A program made the position numbers and the translations under genes. A DNA stretch of 64,000 bases from assembly GCF_051020975.1 (NCBI RefSeq), contig NW_027478169.1, positions 10,912,001 through 10,976,000 on the forward strand, given 5' to 3'. Positions 35,970 through 48,205 of this stretch are shown one piece after another (the stretch's first letter is position 1; each line of letters starts with the position of its first letter). The notes under the pieces were generated by a model. It was given only the letters and a program-made list of their open reading frames with translations. It searched no databases and was not told where the DNA came from. The DNA is from Osmia lignaria lignaria (taxonomy: Eukaryota > Arthropoda > Insecta > Hymenoptera > Megachilidae).

Positions 35970-37901
35970 TCAGAAGCGTAGTTTTCGAGATATATCGAGA
36001 TATTTAAAAGTTCCGAAGCCGCACCAACATAATAGAGATACAGAAACACCGTGGCCCCTTTCTTTGAGATAACTCTGCACTATTGCGAGCTGCAAATGCC
36101 ACTTCCAGCTTAGCTGTGCAGAGGAAGAACAACAAGAAGAAGAAATATCTCGAAATATGTCCGTCAGGCCAGTTCCTTTGAGCTGAATCTGCAAATATCT
36201 CGGAAACGAAGCGATCTATGGCAAAATGTTAACAGACGTTTTTTGTAGAGAATTATGTTTCCTACAATTTATGTTCTATGATATTTTTTGATCAGAAGCG
36301 TAGTTTTCGAGATATATCGAGATATTTAAAAGTTCCGAAGCCCCACCAACATAATAGGGATACAGAAACACCGTGGCCCCTTTCTTTGAGATAACTCTGC
36401 ACTAGTGCGAGCCGCAAATGCCACTTCCAGCTTAGCTGTGCAGAAGAAGAACAACAAGAAGAAGAAATATCTCGAAATATGTCCGTCAGGCCCCTTCCCT
36501 TGTGATAAATCTGCAAATATCTCGGAAACGAAGCGAGCTATGGCAAAATGTTAAGAGACCTTTTTTGTAGAGAATTATGTTTCCTACAATTTATGTTCTA
36601 TGATATTTTTTGATCAGATGCGTAGTTCTCGAGATATATGAAGATATTTAAAAGTTCCGAAGACGCACCAACATAATAGAGATACAGAAACACCGTGGCC
36701 CCTTTCTTTGAGATAACTGTGCACCAGTGCGAGCCGCAAATGCAACTTCCAGCTTAGCTGTGCAGAAGAAGAACAACAAGAAGAAGAAATATCTCGAAAT
36801 ATGTCCGTCAGGCCCCTTCCCTTGAGATATATCTGCAAATATCTCGGAAACGAAGCGAGCTATGGCAAAATGTTAAGAGACCGTTTTTGTAGAGAATTAT
36901 GTTTCCTACTTTTTATGTTCTATGATATTTTTTGATCAGACGCGTAGTTCTCGAGATATATCAAGATATGTAAAAGTTCCGAAGCCGCACCAACATAATA
37001 GAGATACAGAAACACCGTGGCCTCTTTCTTTGAGATAACTCTGCACTATTGCGAGCTGCAAATGCCGCTTCGAGCTTAGCTGTGCAGAAGAAGAACAACA
37101 AGAAGAAGAAATATCTCGAAATATGTCCGTCAGACCCCTTCCCTTGAGATGAATCTGCAAATATCTCGGAAACGAAGCGAGCTATGGCAAAATGTTAAGA
37201 GACCTTTTTTGTAGAGAATTATGCCTCCTACAATTTATGTTCTATGATATTTTTTGATCAGAAGCGTAGTTTTCGAGATATATCGAGATATTCAAAAGTT
37301 CCGAAGCCGCACCAACATAATAGAGATACAGAAACACCGTGGCCCCTTTCGTTGAGATAACTCTGCACTAGTGCGAGCCGCAAATGCCACTTCCAGCTTA
37401 GCTGTGCAGAAGAAGAACAACAAGAAGAAGAAATATCTCGAAATATGTCCGTCAGGCCCCTTCCCTTGAGATAAATCTGCAAATATCTCGGAAACGAAGC
37501 GAGCTATGGCAAAATGTTAAGAGACCTTTTTTGTAGAGAATTAAGTTTCCTACTTTTTATGTTCTATGATATTTTTTGATCAGATGCGTAGTTCTCGAGA
37601 TATATCAAGATATTTAAAAGTTCCGAAGCCGCACCAACATAATAGAGATACAGAAACACCGTGGCCCCTTTCTTTGAGATAACTCTGCACTAGTGAGAGC
37701 CGCAAATGCCACTTCCAGCTTAGCTGTGCAGAAGAAGAACAACAAGAAGAAGAAATATCTCGAAATATGTCCGTCAGGCCCCTTCCCTTGAGATAAATCT
37801 GCAAATATCTCGGAAACGAAGCGAGCTATGGCAAAATGTTAAGAGACCTTTTTTGTAGAGAATTAAGTTTCCTACTTTTTATGTTCTATGATATTTTTTG
37901 A
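35970..37901 (+). repeat. Six mixed monomers before the large HOR
   Basis: The copies are 35970, 36292, 36614, 36936, 37258 and 37580. 36292 has CCCCACCAAC. 36614 has GAAGACGCACC and GCAACTTCC and is related to 39834, 41444 and 47240. 36936 has GCTTCGAGC, GATATGTAAAAG and the GACGCG head. 37580 has CACTAGTGAGAGCC. They are relatives of the neighbouring HOR but not in its order. Confidence 0.8.
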
Positions 37902-40900
37902 TCAGAAGCGTAGTTTTCGAGATATATCGAGATATTTAAAAGTTCCGAAGCCGCACCAACATAATAGAGATACAGAAACACCGTGGCCCCTTTCTTTGAG
38001 ATAACTCTGCACTAGTCCGAGCCGCAAATGCCACTTCCAGCTTAGCTGTGCAGAAGAAGAACAACAAGAAGAAGAAATATCTCGAAATATGTCCGTCAGG
38101 CCGCTTCCCTTGAGATATATCTGCAAATATCTCGGAAACGAAGCGAGCTATGGCAAAATGTTAAGATACGTTTTTTGTAGAGAATTATGTTTCCTACAAT
38201 TTATGTTCTATGATATTTTTTGATCAGAAGCGTAGTTTTCGAGATATATTGAGATATTTAAAAGTTCCGAAGCCGCACCAACATAATAGAGATACAGAAA
38301 CACCGTGGCCCCTTTCTTTGAGATAACTCTGCACTAGTGCGAGCCGCAAATGCCACTTCCAGCTTAGCTGTGCAGAAGAAGAACAACAAGAAGAAGAAAT
38401 ATCTCGAAATATGTCCGTCAGGCCCCTTCCCTTGAGATAAATCTGCAAATATCTCGGAAACGAAGCGAGCTATGGCAAAATGTTAAGAGACCTTTTTTGT
38501 AAAGAATTATGTTTCCTACAATTTATGTTCTATGATATTTTTTGATCAGAAGCGTAGTTTTCGAGATATATCGAGATATTTAAAAGTTCCGAAGCCGCAC
38601 CAACATAATAGAGATACAGAAACACCGTGGCCCCTTTCTTTGAGATAACTCTGCACCATTGCTACCTGCAAATGCCACTTCCAGCTCAGCTGTGCAGAAG
38701 AAGAACAACAAGAAGAAGAAATATCTCGAAATATGTCCGTCAGGCCCCTTCCCTTGAGATAAATCTGCAAATATCTCGGAAAGGAAGCGAGCTATGGCAA
38801 AATGTTAAGAGACCTTTTTTGTAGAGAATTAAGTTTCCTACTTTTTATGTTCTATGATATTTTTTGATCAGATGCGTAGTTCTCGAGATATATCAAGATA
38901 TTTAAAAGTTCCGAAACCGCACCAACATAATAGAGATACAGAAACACCGTGGCCCCTTTCTTTGAGACAACTCTGCACTATTGTGAGCTGGAAATGCCAC
39001 TTCCAGTTTAGCTGTGCAGAAGAAGAACAACAAGAAGAAGAAATATCTCGAAATATGTCCGTTAGGCCCCTTCCCTTGAGATAAATATGCAAATATCTCG
39101 GAAACGAAGCGAGCTATGGCAAAATGTTAAGAGACCTTTTTTGTAGAGAATTAAGTTTCCTACTTTTTATGTTCTATCATATTTTTTGATCAGAAGCGTA
39201 GTTTTCGAGATATATCGAGATATTTAAAAGTTCCGAAGCCGCACCAACATAATAGAGATACAGAAACACCGTGGCCCCTTTCTTTGAGATAACTCTGCAC
39301 TAGTGCGAGCCGCAAATGCCACTTCCAGCTTAGCTGTGCAGAAGAAGAACAACAAGAAGAAGAAATATCTCGAAATATGTCCGTCAGGCCCCTTCCCTTG
39401 AGATATATATGCAAATATCTCGGAAACGAAGCGAGCTATGGCAAAATGTTAAGAGACCTTTTTTGTAGAGAATTAAGTTTCCTACTTTTTATGTTCTATG
39501 ACATTTTTTGATCAGATGCGTAGTTCTCGAGATATATCAAGATATTTAAAAGTTCCGAAGCCGCACCAACATAATAGAGATACAGAAACACCGTGGCCCC
39601 TTTCTTTAAGATAACTCTGCACTATTGCGAGCTGCAAATGCCACTTCCAGCTTAGCTGTGCAGAGGAAGAACAACAAGAAGACGAAATATCTCGAAATAT
39701 GTCCGTCAGGCCAGTTCCTTTGAGCTGAATCTGCAAATATCTCGGAAACGAAGCGAGCTATGGCAAAATGTTAAGAGACGTTTTTTGTAGAGAATTATGT
39801 TTCCTACAATTTATGTTCTATGATATTTTTTGATCAGAAGCGTAGTTTTCGAGATGTATCGAGATATTTAAAAGTTCCGAAGACGCACCAACATAATAGA
39901 GATACAGAAACACCGTGGCCCCTTTCTTTGAGATAACTGTGCACTAGTGCGAGCCGCAAATGCAACTTCCAGCTTAGCTGTGCAGAAGAAGAACAACAAG
40001 AAGAAGAAATATCTCGAAATATGTCCGTCAGGCCCCTTCCCTTGAGATATATCTGCAAATATCTCGGAAACGAAGCGAGCTATGGCAAAATGTTAAGAGA
40101 CCGTTTTTGTAGAGAATTATGTTTCCTACTTTTTATGTTCTATGATATTTTTTGATCAGACGCGTAGTTCTCGAGATATATCAAGATATTTAAAAGTTCC
40201 GAAGCCGCACCAACATAATAGAGATACAGAAACACCGTGGTCTCTTTCTTTGAGATAACTCTGCACTATTGCGAGCTGCAAATGCCACTTCCAGCTTAGC
40301 TGTGCAGAAGAAGAACAACAAGAAGAAGAAATATCTCGAAATATGTCCGTCAGGCCCCTTACCTTGAGATATATCTGCAAATATCTCGGAAACGAAGCGA
40401 GCTATGGCAAAATGTTAAGAGACCTTTTTTGTAGAGAATTATGTTTCCTACAATTTAGGTTCTATGATATTTTTTGATCAGAAGCGTAGTTTTCGAGATA
40501 TATCGAGATATTTAAAAGTTCCGAAGCCGCACCAACATAATAGAGATACAGAAACACCGTGGCCCCTTTCTTTGAGATAACTCTGCACTAGTGCGAGCCG
40601 CAAATGCCACTTCCAGCTTAGCTGTGCAGAAGAAGGACAACAAGAAGAAGAAATATCTCGAAATATGTCCGTCAGGCCGCTTCCCTTGAGATATATCTGC
40701 AAATATCTCGGAAACGAAGCGAGCTATGGCAAAATGTTAAGAGACCTTTTTTGTAGAGAATTAAGTTTCCTACTTTTTATGTTCTATGATATTTTTTGAT
40801 CAGATGCGTAGTTCTCGAGATATATCAAGATACTTAAAAGTTCCGAAGCCGCACCAACATAATAGAGATACAGAAACACCGTGGCCCCTTTCTTTGAGAT

Positions 40901-41765
40901 AACTCTGCACTAGTGCGAGCCGCAAATGCCACTTCCAGCTTAGCTGTGCAGAAGAAGAACAACAAGAAGAAGAAATATCTCGAAATATGTCCGTCAGGCC
41001 CCTTCCCTTGAGATATATATGCAAATATCTCGGAAACGAAGCGAGCTATGGCAAAATGTTAAGAGACCTTTTTTGTAGAGAATTAAGTTTCCTACTTTTT
41101 ATGTTCTATGACATTTTTTGATCAGATGCGTAGTTCTCGAGATATATCAAGATATTTAAAAGTTCCGAAGCCGCACCAACATAATAGAGATACAGAAACA
41201 CCGTGGCCCCTTTCTTTAAGATAACTCTGCACTATTGCGAGCTGCAAATGCCACTTCCAGCTTAGCTGTGCAGAGGAAGAACAACAAGAAGACGAAATAT
41301 CTCGAAATATGTCCGTCAGGCCAGTTCCTTTGAGCTGAATCTGCAAATATCTCGGAAACGAAGCGAGCTATGGCAAAATGTTAAGAGACGTTTTTTGTAG
41401 AGAATTATGTTTCCTACAATTTATGTTCTATGATATTTTTTGATCAGAAGCGTAGTTTTCGAGATGTATCGAGATATTTAAAAGTTCCGAAGACGCACCA
41501 ACATAATAGAGATACAGAAACACCGTGGCCCCTTTCTTTGAGATAACTGTGCACTAGTGCGAGCCGCAAATGCAACTTCCAGCTTAGCTGTGCAGAAGAA
41601 GAACAACAAGAAGAAGAAATATCTCGAAATATGTCCGTCAGGCCCCTTCCCTTGAGATATATCTGCAAATATCTCGGAAACGAAGCGAGCTATGGCAAAA
41701 TGTTAAGAGACCGTTTTTGTAGAGAATTATGTTTCCTACTTTTTATGTTCTATGATATTTTTTGA
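37902..41765 (+). repeat. Large HOR, first copy (12 monomers, 3864 bp)
   Basis: Copies begin at 37902, 38224, 38546, 38868, 39190, 39512, 39834, 40156, 40478, 40800, 41122 and 41444. Markers are ACTAGTCCGAGCC (37902), TATATTGAGAT (38224), TGCTACCTGC with GGAAAGGAAG (38546), GAAACCGCACC with GAGACAACTC and CTGGAAATGCC (38868), TCTATCATA (39190), TTTAAGATAAC with AAGACGAAAT (39512, 41122), GAAGACGCACC with GCAACTTCC (39834, 41444), GGTCTCTTTC with CTTACCTTGAG (40156) and GAAGGACAAC (40478). The 39190-39834 trio resembles 40800-41444 at 1610 bp, so a five-monomer duplication is nested inside. Confidence 0.88.
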
Positions 41766-44700
41766 TCAGACGCGTAGTTCTCGAGATATATCAAGATATT
41801 TAAAAGTTCCGAAGCCGCACCAACATAATAGAGATACAGAAACACCGTGGCCCCTTTCTTTGAGATAACTCTGCACTAGTCCGAGCCGCAAATGCCACTT
41901 CCAGCTTAGCTGTGCAGAAGAAGAACAACAAGAAGAAGAAATATCTCGAAATATGTCCGTCAGGCCGCTTCCCTTGAGATATATCTGCAAATATCTCGGA
42001 AACGAAGCGAGCTATGGCAAAATGTTAAGATACGTTTTTTGTAGAGAATTATGTTTCCTACAATTTATGTTCTATGATATTTTTTGATCAGAAGCGTAGT
42101 TTTCGAGATATATTGAGATATTTAAAAGTTCCGAAGCCGCACCAACATAATAGAGATACAGAAACACCGTGGCCCCTTTCTTTGAGATAACTCTGCACTA
42201 GTGCGAGCCGCAAATGCCACTTCCAGCTTAGCTGTGCAGAAGAAGAACAACAAGAAGAAGAAATATCTCGAAATATGTCCGTCAGGCCCCTTCCCTTGAG
42301 ATAAATCTGCAAATATCTCGGAAACGAAGCGAGCTATGGCAAAATGTTAAGAGACCTTTTTTGTAAAGAATTATGTTTCCTACAATTTATGTTCTATGAT
42401 ATTTTTTGATCAGAAGCGTAGTTTTCGAGATATATCGAGATATTTAAAAGTTCCGAAGCCGCACCAACATAATAGAGATACAGAAACACCGTGGCCCCTT
42501 TCTTTGAGATAACTCTGCACTATTGCTACCTGCAAATGCCACTTCCAGCTCAGCTGTGCAGAAGAAGAACAACAAGAAGAAGAAATATCTCGAAATATGT
42601 CCGTCAGGCCCCTTCCCTTGAGATAAATCTGCAAATATCTCGGAAAGGAAGCGAGCTATGGCAAAATGTTAAGAGACCTTTTTTGTAGAGAATTAAGTTT
42701 CCTACTTTTTATGTTCTATGATATTTTTTGATCAGATGCGTAGTTCTCGAGATATATCAAGATATTTAAAAGTTCCGAAACCGCACCAACATAATAGAGA
42801 TACAGAAACACCGTGGCCCCTTTCTTTGAGACAACTCTGCACTATTGCGAGCTGGAAATGCCACTTCCAGTTTAGCTGTGCAGAAGAAGAACAACAAGAA
42901 GAAGAAATATCTCGAAATATGTCCGTTAGGCCCCTTCCCTTGAGATAAATATGCAAATATCTCGGAAACGAAGCGAGCTATGGCAAAATGTTAAGAGACC
43001 TTTTTTGTAGAGAATTAAGTTTCCTACTTTTTATGTTCTATCATATTTTTTGATCAGAAGCGTAGTTTTCGAGATATATCGAGATATTTAAAAGTTCCGA
43101 AGCCGCACCAACATAATAGAGATACAGAAACACCGTGGCCCCTTTCTTTGAGATAACTCTGCACTAGTGCGAGCCGCAAATGCCACTTCCAGCTTAGCTG
43201 TGCAGAAGAAGAACAACAAGAAGAAGAAATATCTCGAAATATGTCCGTCAGGCCCCTTCCCTTGAGATATATATGCAAATATCTCGGAAACGAAGCGAGC
43301 TATGGCAAAATGTTAAGAGACCGTTTTTGTAGAGAATTATGTTTCCTACTTTTTATGTTCTATGATATTTTTTGATCAGACGCGTAGTTCTCGAGATATA
43401 TCAAGATATTTAAAAGTTCCGAAGCCGCACCAACATAATAGAGATACAGAAACACCGTGGTCTCTTTCTTTGAGATAACTCTGCACTATTGCGAGCTGCA
43501 AATGCCACTTCCAGCTTAGCTGTGCAGAAGAAGAACAACAAGAAGAAGAAATATCTCGAAATATGTCCGTCAGGCCCCTTACCTTGAGATATATCTGCAA
43601 ATATCTCGGAAACGAAGCGAGCTATGGCAAAATGTTAAGAGACCTTTTTTGTAGAGAATTATGTTTCCTACAATTTAGGTTCTATGATATTTTTTGATCA
43701 GAAGCGTAGTTTTCGAGATATATCGAGATATTTAAAAGTTCCGAAGCCGCACCAACATAATAGAGATACAGAAACACCGTGGCCCCTTTCTTTGAGATAA
43801 CTCTGCACTAGTGCGAGCCGCAAATGCCACTTCCAGCTTAGCTGTGCAGAAGAAGGACAACAAGAAGAAGAAATATCTCGAAATATGTCCGTCAGGCCGC
43901 TTCCCTTGAGATATATCTGCAAATATCTCGGAAACGAAGCGAGCTATGGCAAAATGTTAAGAGACCTTTTTTGTAGAGAATTAAGTTTCCTACTTTTTAT
44001 GTTCTATGATATTTTTTGATCAGATGCGTAGTTCTCGAGATATATCAAGATACTTAAAAGTTCCGAAGCCGCACCAACATAATAGAGATACAGAAACACC
44101 GTGGCCCCTTTCTTTGAGATAACTCTGCACTAGTGCGAGCCGCAAATGCCACTTCCAGCTTAGCTGTGCAGAAGAAGAACAACAAGAAGAAGAAATATCT
44201 CGAAATATGTCCGTCAGGCCCCTTCCCTTGAGATATATATGCAAATATCTCGGAAACGAAGCGAGCTATGGCAAAATGTTAAGAGACCTTTTTTGTAGAG
44301 AATTAAGTTTCCTACTTTTTATGTTCTATGACATTTTTTGATCAGATGCGTAGTTCTCGAGATATATCAAGATATTTAAAAGTTCCGAAGCCGCACCAAC
44401 ATAATAGAGATACAGAAACACCGTGGCCCCTTTCTTTAAGATAACTCTGCACTATTGCGAGCTGCAAATGCCACTTCCAGCTTAGCTGTGCAGAGGAAGA
44501 ACAACAAGAAGACGAAATATCTCGAAATATGTCCGTCAGGCCAGTTCCTTTGAGCTGAATCTGCAAATATCTCGGAAACGAAGCGAGCTATGGCAAAATG
44601 TTAAGAGACGTTTTTTGTAGAGAATTATGTTTCCTACAATTTATGTTCTATGATATTTTTTGATCAGAAGCGTAGTTTTCGAGATGTATCGAGATATTTA

Positions 44701-46273
44701 AAAGTTCCGAAGACGCACCAACATAATAGAGATACAGAAACACCGTGGCCCCTTTCTTTGAGATAACTGTGCACTAGTGCGAGCCGCAAATGCCACTTCC
44801 AGCTTAGCTGTGCAGAAGAAGAACAACAAGAAGAAGAAATATCTCGAAATATGTCCGTCAGGCCCCTTCCCTTGAGATAAATCTGCAAATATCTCGGAAA
44901 CGAAGCGAGCTATGGCAAAATGTTAAGAGACCGTTTTTGTAGAGAATTATGTTTCCTACTTTTTATGTTCTATGATATTTTTTGATCAGACGCGTAGTTC
45001 TCGAGATATATCAAGATATTTAAAAGTTCCGAAGCCGCACCAACATAATAGAGATACAGAAACACCGTGGCCTCTTTCTTTGAGATAACTCTGCACTATT
45101 GCGAGCTGCAAATGCCACTTCCAGCTTAGCTGTGCAGAAGAAGAACAACAAGAAGAAGAAATATCTCGAAATATGTCCGTCAGGCCCCTTACCTTGAGAT
45201 ATATCTGCAAATATCTCGGAAACGAAGCGAGCTATGGCAAAATGTTAAGAGACCTTTTTTGTAGAGAATTATGTTTCCTACAATTTAGGTTCTATGATAT
45301 TTTTTGATCAGAAGCGTAGTTTTCGAGATATATCGAGATATTTAAAAGTTCCGAAGCCGCACGAACATAATAGAGATACAGAAACACCGTGGCCCCTTTC
45401 TTTGAGATAACTCTGCACTAGTGCGAGCCGCAAATGCCACTTCCAGCTTAGCTGTGCAGAAGAAGGACAACAAGAAGAAGAGATATCTCGAAATATGTCC
45501 GTCAGGCCAGTTCCTTTGAGCTGAATCCGCAAATATCTCGGAAACGAAGCGAGCTATGGCAAAATATTAAGAGACGTTTTTTGTAGAGAATTACGTTTCC
45601 TACAATTTATGTTCTATGATATTTTTTGATCAGAAGCGTAGTTTTCGAGATATATCGAGATACTTAAAAGTTCCGAAGCCGCACCAACATATTAGAGATA
45701 CAGAAACACCGTGGCCCCTTTCTTTGAGATAACTGTGCACTAGTGCGAGCCGCAAATGCCACTTCCAGCTTAGCTGTGCAGAAGAAGAACAACAAGAAGA
45801 AGAAACTTCTCGAAATATGTCCGTCAGGCCAGTTCCTTTGAGCTGAATCTGCAAATATCTCGGAAACGAAGCGAGCTATGGCAAAATGTTAAGAGACCTT
45901 TTTTGTAGAGAATTAAGTTTCCTACTTTTTATGTTCTATGATATTTTTTGATCAGATGCGTAGTTCTCGAGATATATCAAGATATTTAAAAGTTCCGAAG
46001 CCGCACCAACATAATAGAGATACAGAAACACCGTGGCCCCTTTCTTTGAGATAACTCTGCACTACTGAGAGCCGCAAATGCCACTTCCAGCTTAGCTGTG
46101 CAGAAGAAGAACAACAAGAAGAAGAAATATCTCGAAATATGTCCGTCAGGCCCCTTCCCTTGAGATAAATCTGCAAATATCTCGGAAACGAAGCGAGCTA
46201 TGGCAAAATGTTAAGAGACCTTTTTTGTAAAGAATTATGTTTCCTACAATTTATGTTCTATGATATTTTTTGA
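41766..46273 (+). repeat. Large HOR, second copy with two monomers missing, plus extension
   Basis: 41766-43375 repeats 37902-39511 at 3864 bp. 43376-44985 then repeats 40156-41765 at 3220 bp. The equivalents of 39512 and 39834 are absent. 44986 and 45308 again resemble 40156 and 40478. 45308 is joined to a CCAGTTCC-type right half and has GCACGAACAT. 45630 has ACATATTAGAG and AAACTTCTCG. 45952 has CACTACTGAGAGCC. Two exchange junctions in this block can be placed closely (41796-41850 and 43276-43322). Confidence 0.86.
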
Positions 46274-48205
46274 TCAGAAGCGTAGTTTTCGAGATATATC
46301 GAGATATTTAAAAGTTCCGAAGCCGCACCAACATAATAGAGATACAGAAACACCGTGGCCCCTTTCTTTGAGATAACTCTGCACTATTGCGACCTGCAAA
46401 TGCCACTTCCAGCTCAGCTGTGCAGAAGAAGAACAACAAGAAGAAGAAATATCTCGAAATATGTCCGTCAGGCCCCTTCCCTTGAGATAAATCTGCAAAT
46501 ATCTCGGAAAGGAAGCGAGCTATGGCAAAATGTTAAGAGACCTTTTTTGTAGAGAATTAAGTTTCCTGCTTTTTATGTTCTATGACATTTTTTGATCAGA
46601 TGCGTAGTTCTCGAGATATATCAAGATATTTAAAAGTTCCGAAACCGCACCAACATAATAGAGATACAGAAACACCGTGGCCCCTTTCTTTGAGATTACT
46701 CTGCACTATTGCGAGCTGGAAATGCCACTTCCAGTTTAGCTGTGCAGAAGAAGAACAACAAGAAGAAGAAATATCTCGAAATATGTCCGTTAGGCCCCTT
46801 CCCTTGAGATAAATATGCAAATATCTCGGAAACGAAGCGAGCTATGGCAAAATGTTAAGAGACCTTTTTTGTAGAGAATTAAGTTTCCTACTTTTTATGT
46901 TCTATCATATTTTTTGATCAGAAGCGTAGTTTTCGAGATATATCGAGATATTTAAAAGTTCCGAAGCCGCACCAACATAATAGAGATACAGAAACACCGT
47001 GGCCCCTTTCTTTAAGATAACTCTGCACTATTGCGAGCTGCAAATGCCACTTCCAGCTTAGCTGTGCAGAGGAAGAACAACAAGAAGACGAAATATCTCG
47101 AAATATGTCCGTCAGGCCAGTTCCTTTGAGCTGAATCTGCAAATATCTCGGAAACGAAGCGAGCTATGGCAAAATGTTAAGAGACGTTTTTTGTAGAGAA
47201 TTATGTTTCCTACAATTTATGTTCTATGATATTTTTTGATCAGAAGCGTAGTTTTCGAGATGTATCGAGATATTTAAAAGTTCCGAAGACGCACCAACAT
47301 AATAGAGATACAGAAACACCGTGGCCCCTTTCTTTGAGATAACTGTGCACTAGTGCGAGCCGCAAATGCAACTTCCAGCTTAGCTGTGCAGAAGAAGAAC
47401 AACAAGAAGAAGAAATATCTCGAAATATGTCCGTCAGGCCCCTTCCCTTGAGATATATCTGCAAATATCTCGGAAACGAAGCGAGCTATGGCAAAATGTT
47501 AAGAGACCGTTTTTGTAGAGAATTATGTTTCCTACTTTTTATGTTCTATGATATTTTTTGATCAGACGCGTAGTTCTCGAGATATATCAAGATATTTAAA
47601 AGTTCCGAAGCCGCACCAACATAATAGAGATACAGAAACACCGTGGCCTCTTTCTTTGAGATAACTCTGCACTATTGCGAGCTGCAAATGCCACTTCCAG
47701 CTTAGCTGTGCAGAAGAAGAACAACAAGAAGAAGAAATATCTCGAAATATGTCCGTCAGGCCCCTTACCTTGAGATATATCTGCAAATATCTCGGAAACG
47801 AAGCGAGCTATGGCAAAATGTTAAGAGACCTTTTTTGTAGAGAATTATGTTTCCTACAATTTAGGTTCTATGATATTTTTTGATCAGAAGCGTAGTTTTC
47901 GAGATATATCGAGATATTTAAAAGTTCCGAAGCCGCACCAACATAATAGAGATACAGAAACACCGTGGCCCCTTTCTTTGAGATAACTCTGCACTAGTGC
48001 GAGCCGCAAATGCCACTTCCAGCTTAGCTGTGCAGAAGAAGGACAACAAGAAGAAGAAATATCTCGAAATATGTCCGTCAGGCCGCTTCCCTTGAGATAT
48101 ATCTGCAAATATCTCGGAAACGAAGCGAGCTATGGCAAAATGTTAAGAGACCTTTTTTGTAGAGAATTAAGTTTCCTACTTTTTATGTTCTATGATATTT
48201 TTTGA
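46274..48205 (+). repeat. Large HOR, third partial copy (six monomers)
   Basis: 46274 and 46596 match 42410 and 42732 (GGAAAGGAAG; GAAACCGCACC, CTGGAAATGCC). 46918, 47240, 47562 and 47884 follow the order of 39512, 39834, 40156 and 40478 (TTTAAGATAAC, GAAGACGCACC, CTTACCTTGAG, GAAGGACAAC). The copy at 46918 has the head of a 43054-type monomer and the body of a 39512-type monomer. Confidence 0.86.
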
